Shown here one piece after another: positions 45,196 through 55,334 of a stretch of 64,000 bases of DNA (positions are counted from its first letter, which is position 1; the number at the start of each line of letters is the position of its first letter). The DNA is taken from assembly GCA_030323885.1 (NCBI GenBank), contig CM059191.1, positions 103,402,292-103,466,291 of the forward strand. The letters run 5' to 3'. The DNA comes from Branchipolynoe longqiensis. Lineage: Eukaryota; Annelida; Polychaeta; Phyllodocida; Polynoidae. Below the pieces are notes generated by a model. It did not search any database. It was not told the DNA's origin and was given only the letters and a program-made list of their open reading frames with translations. The position numbers and the translations under genes are program-made.

Positions 45196-45660
45196 TGTTA
45201 ATCGATTAAGCTGTTTGCCCTCGTTGCCTCTAAAAGGGATTTGCCTGTTCGTCCTGCGCGCGGTTCTGTATCATAATCGGCGCCCAACATGGCCGGGCGC
45301 CCGGAAGGTGTCTCCCGACTACCGGGCGCTGCTGCCCTCTACCGGGGCTGAGTGGCAACACTATCAGCCGCAGGCCAGGCAGGAACCACGCACACGCACA
45401 CGCACACGCACACGCACGCACACACGCGCACACAACCACAGATACACGCACACATACCAGAAACTACCTCCTCATGCTGCACAGGGGCCTTGGGGGGGGG
45501 GGGGGGGAGGGGCGGTAGGCGCGGGGCGGGAGGCGAGGGGCGAGGGGCGAGGGGCGCGGGGCGAGGGGCGGGGGGGGGGGGGGGGTGATGCCAAGGGAGG
45601 ACTAGAGAAGGGAGAGGGTGACTGCAACCGGGCCGAGCCACCCTTGATGTGGAATGGAAG
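45196..45660. other. GC-rich unique sequence, (CA)n and a G-rich run
   Basis: (CACACG)n at 45391-45435. GCGAGGGGCGAGGGGCG-type repeats at 45490-45590. No recognisable gene. Confidence 0.5.
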
Positions 45661-46474
45661 GGATGGGGGATGGGGGGTGGGTAGGGTTGGGTTGGGGGGT
45701 GGATTGGGGATAGTGGGGATTGTGTAGGTAGGGTATTGGTGGTGGTGAGGTAGTGGGGGTGTTGGTGGTGGGGGATGATCGGGTTGGTGGTTGTGGAGGT
45801 GGTGGAGGTGGTGGAGGTGGAAGCGGTGTGGGGGAGGGTGGTGGTTGGGGATGGTGGGGAGAGGTGGTAGGAATGGTAGAGGAGGTGGGGTGGTGGGGAT
45901 GGTGGGGTGGGTGGTGGATTGGGGGTGGTAGAGGTGTTGGGGTGATGGGGGATGGTGGGGGATGGTGGTGGTAGGGGATGGTGGGGAGAGGTGGTAGGGG
46001 TGGTAGAGGTGGTGAGGTGGTAGAGGCGGTGAGGTGGTGGAGGTGGTGGGGGTTATGGTTGTGGTAGGTAAAGTTGGTGATGAGGATGGTGGGAAGAGGT
46101 GGTAGGGATGGTAGAGGTGGTGGGGTGTTGGAGGTCGTGGGGTGGGAGCCGTGTGGGTAGAGGTAGTGGAGGATGGTTGTGAGGGTGGTGGTGGGTGCTC
46201 CTGGGGGTGAGAAGGCTATCGTTGATATTGATGGAGTTGCTGTGTCAGAACGAGACGTGCAGTTGTCAAGTGGAGTGTGTTGATGTACAAGTTAGCTGTG
46301 TCAGGGTAGGGGTGGGGGGTGGTGGTGGTGGTGGGGGTGGGGTGGGGCTGGGCGGGGGGGGGGGGGCTGCGTGTGAGGGGTGTGTGGTGTGTGGGTCGGT
46401 GTGCACGGGAATATTGGTGATGAGGAGTTTGCAACGGGTGTGTGCATGGGGGGGGGGGGGGGGGGGGGGGGGTG
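45661..46474. repeat. (GGTGGT)n-rich tract ending in 25 consecutive G
   Basis: GGTGGTAGAGGTGGTGG-type sequence. The homopolymer is at 46448-46472. Confidence 0.9.
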
Positions 46475-46488
46475 TTAAATAGGGGATG

Positions 46489-46820
46489 TTGTTGTTGTTT
46501 TACGTCCTAGCAACATCTAAGGTTATATCAGTATGGGTACTGACTTGTGACAGTTCGCACATATGGCGACTTTATACTGCTGTCCCACTGGCAAACCAGG
46601 TCACTGACACCATGACCTGGTATCCCACTCAGTCACATTATCATTACACTGAGCACACCAGTCCTTGCCCTGTCCTAATAAAGACGAGCTCCTGGCTAGG
46701 AATCGACAAGTATCAATTTTTAAGTCATCGGTTTGATTCGAAAAGGGTTCGAACCCACGACCCGACGATCTACCAGCACGGGAAATGGACGCTCTCACTC
46801 ATTCGGCCATCCCGTCTGGT
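46489..46820 (-). mobile_element. SINE-1, full length, 14-bp TSD
   Basis: Tail complement GTTGTTTTACGTCCTAGCAA at left. tRNA-like head complement with GGGTTCGAACCC and GGCCATCCCGTCTGG at right. TTAAATAGGGGATG (46475-46488) and TTAAATAGAGGATG (46821-46834) are the TSDs, one mismatch. Confidence 0.95.
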
Positions 46821-46834
46821 TTAAATAGAGGATG

Positions 46835-47039
46835 TATGAGATGTGTATGTGTGGGGTTGATGGGTGTGCGGGGATGGTGTGTGGGGGTATTAGGGTGTAT
46901 TAGCTGTGCGTTGTGTGTGAATGTGTTATGGTGTGTGGGTGGGTATGTGTGGAGATGGGTGATTGATAAATGGGGGTTGACGGTGAGTGTAGGGGTGTGT
47001 ATAGGGTGTGTGGGGGTGAGGTATGTGTATGGGGGGGTA
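46835..47039. repeat. GTGTG-rich spacer
   Basis: Irregular GTGTGTGGGGGT words. No gene. Confidence 0.6.
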
Positions 47040-47460
47040 TGCAGGTATTGCAATACCTCAGGGAGTTTAACGCCCCGGCCCTGCAAAGTTGTAAACCACT
47101 GCCTTGTGGTACAGGTTCTTGACAGAACCGAAGGCTAAGGGAGCAAACCCTAAACAGAAAACCATGTCACTGTGGCAGCATTAAGGGCGGTTGATGTATG
47201 GAACTCCCAACATCTCGCGACCAGCCACTGCAGGGACAAATAGTTTTGCGCCTGTCTTGACATGTTCTTGCCGGTGTGAAACCTCTATTTGCTCCCCGAG
47301 AGAGTGCCGCTGGTAACTTGCAAAAGCCAGCAGCACTTCAACACTTTTGCAGGCAGCTTTCATGAAATGTACAACCGCACAAAGGAGAGCGGCAGTCAAG
47401 TAATGAAAGCAGTCTTTGTCGCATCGCGACCGACTGCATGATGATGATGATGTGTGAGAT
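47040..47460 (+). mobile_element. LINE-b copy with an internal deletion
   Basis: Matches 18140-17312 reversed, but joins CTTTCATGAAATGTA directly to GGAGAGCGGCAGTCAAGTAA, losing about 440 bp (the coding part). It ends with a (GAT)n tail at 47445. Confidence 0.88.
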
Positions 47461-48009
47461 GCAGGGGGAGTAAGGTATGGGACATGATGAGGGGGGTAGG
47501 GCAGGAGTGTCGGCTTTCTTTCTTTTTCAATTTGTGTTGTGTTTTTTTATGTGGTTTTTCTTTGGGTGGTCGGTCTTCTGTGTGTGCGAGTGTGGGCATG
47601 TGTATGTGCGCATGTGTGTGAGGTGTGAGTGTGTTTGTTGGGGAAGGTGTGTGTGTGAGGTGCGGGGTGGGTGGGGTGTAAAGGACGTATGGGGCGTGGG
47701 TGCGTAGGCTCAGGGTGGATGGGAGTGCTATGTATGTGCAAGTGTAGGTACGGGTGTGGGTGTGGGTGTGTGAAGTGTCAGTGGATGTGGGAGCTGTGGG
47801 TATGTGGGTTGTGTGTGCGGGGTGGTGTGGGAGTGTGTTGGGGATGTATGAGAGGCGAGGTCCCCAGATGTACAAGTGTCGCCGCCTGGTGACAGAACCT
47901 GCATAGCGCGTCTCCAACTTCTGAAGCTATAAAGAAACCAGCATTTAGCTCAGGGAGAAGACAAAGTGAGGTACTCAGGAACCCTCCAGGGTGCGCCACC
48001 AGCCCGCTG
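47461..48009. repeat. GTGTGG-rich tract and spacer
   Basis: 47575-47860 is irregular GTGTGTGAGGTGTGAGTG-like sequence. 47880-48009 is unassigned. Confidence 0.6.
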
Positions 48010-48420
48010 TGTGGAACACACTGTCAGCAACTGGATCCTCATTAACTAAGCGGCTATATTTCAAGGTGCTGCTTCTTGTATATCGTGCCTTGCATGATCA
48101 GGCTCCAGAATATATGAGAGATATGCTCCAGGAGAGAACAAATGTTTGAACACTGTGCTCCACAGTCTCCAGCCAGTTAGCAGTTCCTTGGAGAAGACTC
48201 AAAGGCTTTGGGGATCATGCTTTTCGTATTGCTGCCCTGAGACTGTGGAATGCTCTGCCAGGATATATCACTGATTGTAAATCTGTTGGTGCTTTTAAAA
48301 AAGGTCTGCTTTTAACTAGGTGAAGTTTATTTTCCTGTATATTTGTTTGTTATGTAAAGCACCTGAGAATGGCTTCCTGGATCGGGCGCTATATACATCT
48401 TTTATTATTATTATATATTT
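48010..48420 (+). pseudogene. LINE-c: C-terminal fragment of a CR1/L2-like reverse transcriptase
   Basis: From 48045 the frame reads YFKVLLLVYRALHDQAPEYM. A stop follows at 48147-48149. A shifted frame then gives FGDHAFRIAALRLWNALP and AFKKGLLL. This order (LLxYKAL...APxYL...RLWNxLP...FKxxLK) is the familiar C-terminal end of CR1/L2-type LINEs. The 3' end has GGGCGCTATATA followed by (ATT)n. The RT core is missing. At least one stop or frameshift. Confidence 0.8.
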
Positions 48421-48474
48421 ATATGTGCCCCCATATTTAATTATGCGAGTATAAATAACAAATCTGATTCGGTA
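48421..48474. other. AT-rich spacer
   Basis: Nothing recognised. Confidence 0.3.
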
Positions 48475-49160
48475 GCCAAATCGGTGGAATGCTGGATTCC
48501 CCTGTGGAGGTTGCTTGGTTGTTGGAGTTTTACATCCTGGAAACATGTAAGGTCATACCAGGATGGCTACCGACTTGTGTCAGTGCAATCTTATGGCGAA
48601 TTTATAGTACTGTCCCACTGGGAGACCAGATCCCCAGCACCATGACCTGATATCCCACTCAGTCACATTATCCTGACACTGAGCCAACCAGTCCTTGGCA
48701 TATCATAATAATTCCGAGCAAATGGCAAGGAAACGACAATTATCCATTTTTAAGTTGTTGGTTTGACATGACCAGGGTTCGAACCGCACGATCTACAAAA
48801 ACAGGAGACGGGCGCTCAACTCATTCGGCCATCCCGTCTGGTATCTCCGGTGTCGAAGGTCGGGAGTTTGATTCCCAGTAAAGTCAAACCAATGACTTAC
48901 ACAATTGAGAATTGTCACTACCTGGCCTGGCACTCGGCATTACTAGGATAAGGGAACGACTGGTTAGCTCAGTATCAGGATAATATGACTGAGTGGTAAA
49001 TCAGGCCATGGTGCTGGTGGTCTGGTCTCCCAGGGGGGAAGCACTGTAAAGTTGCCATAAGTGCGCACTGTCACAGCACAAGTCCGTATCCATCCTGATA
49101 TGACCTTAGATGTTACCAGAACGTAAAACTCCAATAGACAAATAACAAACAAATAATAAA
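48475..49160 (+). mobile_element. SINE-1 (variant head) split by an inverted SINE-1
   Basis: Head 48475-48512 (GGTAGCCAAATCGGTGGAAT) resumes at 48843 (GGTGTCGAAGGTCGGGAGTT, box B TTTGATTCCC). The body runs to ACGTAAAACTCCAATAG at 49137. The insert is the minus copy 48513-48842. Confidence 0.8.
48513..48842 (-). mobile_element. SINE-1 inserted in SINE-1
   Basis: Complement of tail (GTTGGAGTTTTACATCCTGG) to complement of head (GGTTCGAACC, CGGCCATCCCGTCTGG). A clear TSD was not found. Confidence 0.88.
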
Positions 49161-49406
49161 TAACAAAAGGTCCTATTTTGTCACATGTCCGGACGCTTCT
49201 AGTACAATAATATACATTTGTTCCATGCAAGACTAACCTGTCACCACAGTCATGGCGTTCTCTGCAACTGTCGCAGTCTCTTGTCAGTCTGCGGCCTGGT
49301 GACTGACGTTGCTGAATGTTAAGGGATTAGCAATGAAAACCAGGACGATGTTTCCCCTGGCGGTGTTAGAGTGCAGTAAGCCTATTACAACATTCTGGAA
49401 CTGGTG
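49161..49406. other. Unique spacer
   Basis: No gene recognised. Confidence 0.35.
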
Positions 49407-49410
49407 AAAT

Positions 49411-51082
49411 GGGTCGTTCTCAGAAGTTGTGTACCAATAGTGTGACATCAGGGCCCATATGTATGTGTCCGGGTTAGCGGCGAAAACTGCGTATGTATGT
49501 CTTGGGGTTAAACTAACTCGGCGAGCGTAAAGTCGCCTGCACTAACCCCAAGCGAAGCCAGGGTTAAAGGTGGGGTTAGGCACCGATTATGCCCAAATCT
49601 ATTCAATGCGACCATATTTAACAGAATTAGATACGCAATAAGTGAAATTTATTCAAATTAACCATAAAATCGAACCGTTATTAACGCTACCGCCGCATTG
49701 GCGGCATTATTCATATTGTCGAATCGACGAATGTAAAGTAAACAAATCGCCGCTTCCGCAGCGACGTCGATATCCATACTGTCGAACGTCAAATAAAAAT
49801 GGCCCCCACCGTCGCCGCCGAATTGACGGCAATATATTAGGCACAAATCTAGTCAATGCGATCATATATAACAAAGTTACATCGTCAAATAGTGAAATTT
49901 CATTAAATTAACCCTAAATTTGAAGCCATATTAACGTAGCAGCTACATCGGCGGCGTTATTCATATTGTCCAATCGACCAATGTAAACAGCCACAGAGGG
50001 ATTTCCCCAATCTATAAATAACTGAAACGTTAGCTAACCCGCATGCGCTTTGGACTCATACATCCCCCATGAAACATTTGGAACCCCGGGGTTAGCTAAC
50101 CCGGGACCCGCCTTTAACCCTGGTACGGTTAAAAATTGGCTCATACATATGGGTCCAGAACCACAAAATCAAAATGCTGCCAAAGTCCTATAAACAAGTT
50201 TCATCAATGTTTATGTCCTTTTGCATCTGAATAATTGAAAATAAATATATTCTGGCATTTTTAAGTAGGTCAAATGATGCTCACACCCAATAAATAGCAG
50301 TATACCATGGAAACCAATCTGACTCCAAAATCAAATATTTTCCACACAAAACTTGACATTTTTAGGACATTTCACATGCCACTTGCTTTATAAACATTAG
50401 TAATAATAATTTGAAACCTCATTGCTATGGTTTTGTCTTATTTGTGAATATTAAAGAGAAAAGCAACAAAATATTAGCACGGTAACAGTCAATGTGGAAA
50501 CAACAATTTTACACAAATGTTCGCCTCAAATTTCAATGTTTAGGGCAATTTCAGGATTTATCTTTTACTATACCATAACTGGGTCCATGCATAGAGTGTC
50601 AAATGGTGAAAATAGTTCCTGTACTGTATCTGTACTCAGTGTTTCATACAGAGTTTCATAGTACTTGCAAGTGGAAACGAAATGTTACGATCTTAATGAC
50701 TCCAGAAAAGGTTAACTATTTCATAATTTAAAAAAAAGATTTATAGAAATAAATGTCTTCAACTTAATGAAGACATTGTATATGACCATTTTAAGTGAAA
50801 TGAGCTGTTGTTCAGAGGTTTTCATTAAGTTTGTGACACTTTATTTTCAATGCTGTTGACAATGTCACAAATTAGTGATGTCATTTTCTATGTATTTAGC
50901 TACATCCATCCCAATAAGATACATAATACACAATATTTACATTTACTTTTGATCTAAAATATCTCCCACATTATTGGGCTAAATGATGAAATCTAAATAT
51001 TGACACTCCAATAATGGGTTTCTTTGAAATATGCATTTAAATTAGACTACCTCAAGTGGTACACAGTTTCTGAGAACGACCC
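49411..51082. mobile_element. TIR-900 copy 2, AAAT TSD, containing MITE-CWG
   Basis: TIRs GGGTCGTTCTCAGAAG and the complement of GGGTCGTTCTCAGAAA, extending to TGTGTACCA. Flanks AAAT at 49407-49410 and 51083-51086. Without the insert it is about 965 bp and matches 18262-19137 inverted. No transposase frame. Confidence 0.88.
49452..50155. mobile_element. MITE-CWG, 704-bp copy
   Basis: Ends GGCCCATATGTATG and the complement of GACCCATATGTATG. 3-bp flanks CAG at 49449-49451 and 50156-50158. The empty site in copy 1 of TIR-900 has one CAG. An internal segment of about 155 bp (49585-49740) is repeated, diverged, at 49838-49990. Shares GGTTAGCGGCGAAAACT with the 145-bp copy at 52492. Confidence 0.88.
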
Positions 51083-51088
51083 AAATCC

Positions 51089-51372
51089 ATGGCACATTTC
51101 AGGTGCTAATTCTGCTTCAGGCATTGAACACAGGTGGGTATAATTGGATGTTGTATTCACTTCGTTGGGTACTTATAAATAAGTCCAAATTGTCCACCTT
51201 GGCAACCACAATTAAAACCGACACAGAAGACACTGTGACCTTCACCTTGGACGATACGCTCGATCCCGGTGTCTCAGCCTCTGATTGGATGATGTTGTAT
51301 GACCTATTTAGATGGCAGCACGCTGGAAATGATCGTAAACCCTCATGCACAACTAATTTGATCAGTGTGTAA
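51089..51372 (+). CDS. Unassigned open frame, possible exon or decayed element
   Basis: An 89-codon frame (ATG at 51103, TAA at 51370-51372) with balanced, coding-like codons in an AT-rich setting (for example TDTEDTVTFTLDDTLDPGVS). No domain is recognised and no homologue comes to mind. It starts just beyond the TIR-900 end. No splice evidence. It could be a fragment of a host exon, a captured sequence or chance. Confidence 0.2.
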
Positions 51373-51452
51373 ACCTATATCTGGATGTTTACGGCACCTT
51401 GTACCCATATTCCCTGGTGGTCGTCAGCCAAGTACTGATACGGCTGAGCACT
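51373..51452. other. Short spacer
   Basis: Nothing recognised. Confidence 0.3.
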
Positions 51453-52112
51453 GCTTAAACCAGGGCCATGTTCAGGGTGCGTCTCGTAGGCGCGTCAGAG
51501 ATGGCCGTGACACCACACTAGTCTGAACAGCAAAAGCAGTTTGTTGTCTCAAAAATAGCCGCCGCCATAGGCGGCGGCCATGCGCTGTGGTTGGCTGAAA
51601 CCACTGAATATGCCGGCCATTTTCTAGGTGCTTTTCATCTCCTGTCTGAAATAGCAGGCATCACCGAGACGTCTCCGAGACGCACCATGAATGGAAATAG
51701 GCCAAAAAGCATCGCCGAGACATCTCCGACGCACCTCTGAGATGGACCCTGAATGTGGCCTTGCATAGTCAGATAAAAGCATCACACTTACGAACAAAAA
51801 CACTTACTTAATTTGTTCTTTGATCCAATGTAGATACTGGTGTGCTTATTAATCATTAGTTGTTGCATAGAAGTGAATGTTAAGTCAAGTTAATAGAACA
51901 TCTCACTAGTGAAGTGCATGGTGTCAGCATTTTAATGTGCTTGCTGAAATTAATTTGACATGTTACCACTTCTAATATCTCCAAGGTTAGCTAGTTGAAC
52001 TCAGCGTTACTAGTAACTAAATTAAAGTCAATTATACTGATCGATCTAATGTATTTATCTCAGAAAATAACAGAAAATCAAAACCATCTCAGTATCCCAG
52101 ATAAAGAGTGGT
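51453..52112 (+). mobile_element. MITE-TTAA split near its left end by MITE-Q
   Basis: TTAAA at 51455-51459, then MITE-Q, then GCATAGTCAGATAAAAGCAT and the family interior, ending near ATCAAAACCATC (about 52076-52090). About 360 bp without the insert. Confidence 0.65.
51464..51760. mobile_element. MITE-Q, about 297 bp
   Basis: Ends GGCCATGTTCAGGGTGCGTC and the complement of GGCCACATTCAGGGTCCATC. The interior has GAGACGTCTCCGAGACGC and related words. No TSD could be defined. Only one copy in the window. Confidence 0.65.
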
Positions 52113-52247
52113 AATCAGATGAGGACAAGTGTTATGTTAAAGTTATGTAATCTGATGGTTTTGAGGTTCTGCCATTTTGGTTAGATAACTACATTGAACT
52201 AATAATTATAATCTACTTTAAATTTGTTTGCAGTAACTTGTATTTAA

Positions 52248-53083
52248 TACCCCAGTCACACGAGGACTGCATTCGTTTACGATCGATTCGCGGCATCAAA
52301 GCGTCCAACTTACGGATGCCTTACGGCCACCTGACGGGCTAGCGCTGCGAAGTCGCTAACCTTGCGCCGTCCATTTGGAAAATTGTGGACGCAAGGAGGA
52401 TGCAGTTTCTGCACCTGCATCCTCCTTGCACCAGTTTCTGGTGGCACTATTCATTTTTGTTTTGTTTTTGTTAACAATGGTTGGCGCCCTGGGCCCGTAT
52501 GCATGACGCAATGTTAGCTTACACTCGGTGTGTTTGTGCTAACACCGCTCTTTGCGTACTGAGTTTTCGCCGCTAACCTAGAAATCCCCGCCAAAACCAG
52601 TTTTGGCTCGCTAACACAGCGTCATGCATACGGGCCCTGGTGCCAACCTGACACTGCCAGGTCACCGACCTCTGGGTTGGCGAGTTGGCACCGACCTGGT
52701 GCCGATATGGCACTGACCTGTCAGTGCCAACACATGCAATGCCGCGCTCACCATGTGGTCGGTGCCAGGGCGCCATCCCAGCGCCGCCCTGGCAATGACC
52801 CGCTGCCTCCCTTGTGCCGTCCCAGGTCGCCAACCTCCCATCGTCCCACTCGATACATTGATTCAAAAATGCGGGCACTGCCAGGGCAGTGGCAGAGTGG
52901 CACCAGGGCGGCGCCAGAGCAGCACCACGGCGGCGGCGACCCATGCCGCCCTAGGGCCGCCTAGGGCACCTTAGCGCCGACCGCGTTTTTGAATCAATGT
53001 ATCGAGTGGGACCCTCGGAGGTTGGCCACCTTTTGTGCATAAGGAGGTTGGCGGCGAACGCTGGCTATCCTGTGACTGAGGTA
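52248..53083. mobile_element. FB-5: foldback element, TTAA TSD, with nested MITE-CWG
   Basis: Ends TACCCCAGTCACACGAGGA and the complement of TACCTCAGTCACAGGATAG. TTAA at 52244-52247 and 53084-53087. The MITE-TTAA interior at about 61795 is an undisturbed paralogue with one TTAA-like word. Arms 52825-52874 and 52981-53030 are inverted repeats, 31 of 32 matching over the inner part, centred at about 0.77 of the length once the nested MITE is removed. The filler is GGTGCC/GGCGCC words. Non-coding. Confidence 0.88.
52492..52636. mobile_element. MITE-CWG, 145-bp copy
   Basis: TIR GGCCCGTATGCATGACGC, perfect at both ends. CTG TSD at 52489-52491 and 52637-52639. The pre-insertion target is an imperfect palindrome GGCGCC-CTG-GTGCC. 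Confidence 0.93.
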
Positions 53084-53445
53084 TTAAATGCCTAGTTTGG
53101 GAGATATTTGAAGTGAAAACATGTTAAATTCTAATACCATAGACTTCAGCAGGAACAAACTGTTGTGTTCTGTTGAAAAATAATTAAATTAGTTTACTGT
53201 CCCCTTCTAAGTTCTATGCAACACACATAATAGGTGCCCCGCTATCAAAATCAGATATATACACCACAATAGGCTTTTCTCAGCCATACTTTTGTTAAAC
53301 ATAGTATTAGTAACCTAGCACAACATCACCAAATAGCAGTACATGTTTAATGAGTGCACCAGGACCTAAGTTGGATATGTAGGATCAAACGTCCATAAGC
53401 CTCGTGGCTTGGAAAACCAGATGCTATCATTCAATCTACACAGCT

Positions 53446-53599
53446 TTACTGATCTGAACAATGAAACCATCCATCAGCAAATTAATGATTAAACAATATA
53501 ATGGAGCTATCGCCAGCAGGTAGCCAGTGTTCTTTGTGCTGCTCGGTGTTGTCACTGGTCCTGCGCAGGGGACCGGAAGTGGCGGGAGTAGAATAAACA
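53446..53599. other. Unique spacer
   Basis: Nothing recognised. Confidence 0.3.
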
Positions 53600-53647
53600 G
53601 GCAGGTTGTCGTCTGCTGTGTCGTTGTTCAGCAGACGACAACCTGCC
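53600..53647. repeat. Perfect 19-bp hairpin
   Basis: GGCAGGTTGTCGTCTGCTG at 53600-53618 pairs exactly with 53629-53647 across a 10-base loop. Confidence 0.95.
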
Positions 53648-54899
53648 CTCCTCAGAGCGGCGCCTGTAGTTCCCTAGTTGGCCGCCCTCAGGCAATGGCG
53701 CTAGTATCGGCATGTTCCATCTTGGCATCCGTAGAGTCTCCTCTTCCCCACCCTCCTACTCCCTCCCCCCCACCCTCCCACCCACCCCCACCCTCCCCCG
53801 GAGAGTTACAACGCACCGTCTCCAAGCTCCAGATAAACAAGATGCAAACACGGGTTGGACTGGGTGTTTTTCCCCCTTTTATCGCCCACTTTTTGTTGTT
53901 AATGTATTGTTGTGTGTATGGGTGTTGTTTTATCGCTGATACATATATAAATGGATATATACATATATATACATATGCTCTAACGCTGATGTATATATAT
54001 ATATGATTTATAGCTGGTGTGTATGTGATGTATAGCTCATTATACATGTATAAATGCAAGAGGAACATATACTGTATATATCTATTCCTCCTTGGCGCAT
54101 TGGGGGTGCCCCCAGCTGCCAGGGTAATTGGTGGGCAGGGCCCCCCCTTGTGCCACACACACTGGAGGAATGTTTTATTGATGGTATGTTTTATATAGAT
54201 ATATATAATATCAACAATACAATAGGGCGGATCAAATGTAATACGAGTATGCCTATAGGAAACTATATGTTTGTTATCAATGTCTTGGTTCGCTACACTG
54301 TTACTTGTTTGTGCTGTCACGTGCTGCTGATGTTAGAAAACAGCAGTTGATGATCGGATATATAAAGAACCCTGCAGTAGATTGCTAGGGTTAGAGCGCA
54401 GGAGGAGCTGAGGTGGGGAAACTTCCCATTAATTATACAGCACATGGCAAAAATTAGTGGTATTTATTCTCTCAAGGTTTTTTTTAGAATCAGAGTTATA
54501 TGCGTACATTGAAATTTACAGACAAATCTCAAATGGCCAGATTTGTGTCAGATTGTTAACTAGCGGTATTTTACATGCTAGAATCTGTATAGAAAATAGA
54601 ACCCTAACTTCTGTGTGTGGAGGCCGGAAAGCACTAATGACAGCAATGTATGATATTACTCAAGCGATGATCCGCTTAATATATCTGCTTACTATATATG
54701 CTTACTATATCTGCTTACTATATCAATTCCAAGAAATAGTAACCCAACAGAAATTAAGTGTGGTAAAGTCTAGTAGGGAGGGGTGGCTGGCTCCTCCTGC
54801 TGTGCTGTCTCCAGGTCATCTGCCTGCCACACCCCCTGCCCAGCTCTTTTATTCAGTACTTACTTATTGGGGGGTTTGTACACCTAGCGGTCACTGGCT
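53648..54899. other. Spacer without a recognised gene
   Basis: C/T-rich 53740-53805. TA-rich microsatellite-like 53938-54010. A C run at 54140-54147. Frames show no domains. Confidence 0.4.
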
Positions 54900-55334
54900 G
54901 CAGGACTGCAGCATTAATAAACGGTGCCGTTAAAACGGCCCGTTTGAGGTGTGGTGGGGGGGGTGGGGGGGGGTGGGGTGTGGGGGGGGGGCGTGGTGCT
55001 TTGTGCGGTGACTTGTTCTGTGGTGCGGCGGTGGCCCGGCAGGTGGCAATACGTTCTTGGGCCCACGGTCCTGTACCTCGACCGGAGATCAAAGCGGAAT
55101 CCGGTGTCATTGGCAGCAGGGCCATGGGCGGCGCGTTGGTCTTCCGGGCCCTCGTCGCAGGGTGGGTGGTCCAGAGCCAGTGGCTCTTGGACCGGGGTGA
55201 TGTGGGTGGGTGTGGCTGTATCCGCAGTCCCGGCACCCACTCCGTCAGTGATCGAAGCGGGAACCAGCGTTGTGGGTGTAGGGGTCGAGGCCTGTCACAT
55301 CGGTGTGTTCAGGACCGCATGGGGCTCCTGGTGT
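54900..55334. other. GC-rich sequence, possibly the 3' UTR of LINE-d
   Basis: Follows the LINE-d stop on the minus strand beyond the minisatellite. It includes a G-rich run at 54950-54990. No tail could be identified, so membership of LINE-d is only possible. Confidence 0.35.

Larger units (their letters stand above)
52141..53445 (-). mobile_element. MITE-TTAA containing FB-5
   Basis: TTAA (52137-52140) then AGTTATGTAATCTGATGG. The interior is broken at 52247/53084 by FB-5 and ends at CACAGCT, with TTAC following at 53446. About 430 bp without the insert. Confidence 0.75.
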
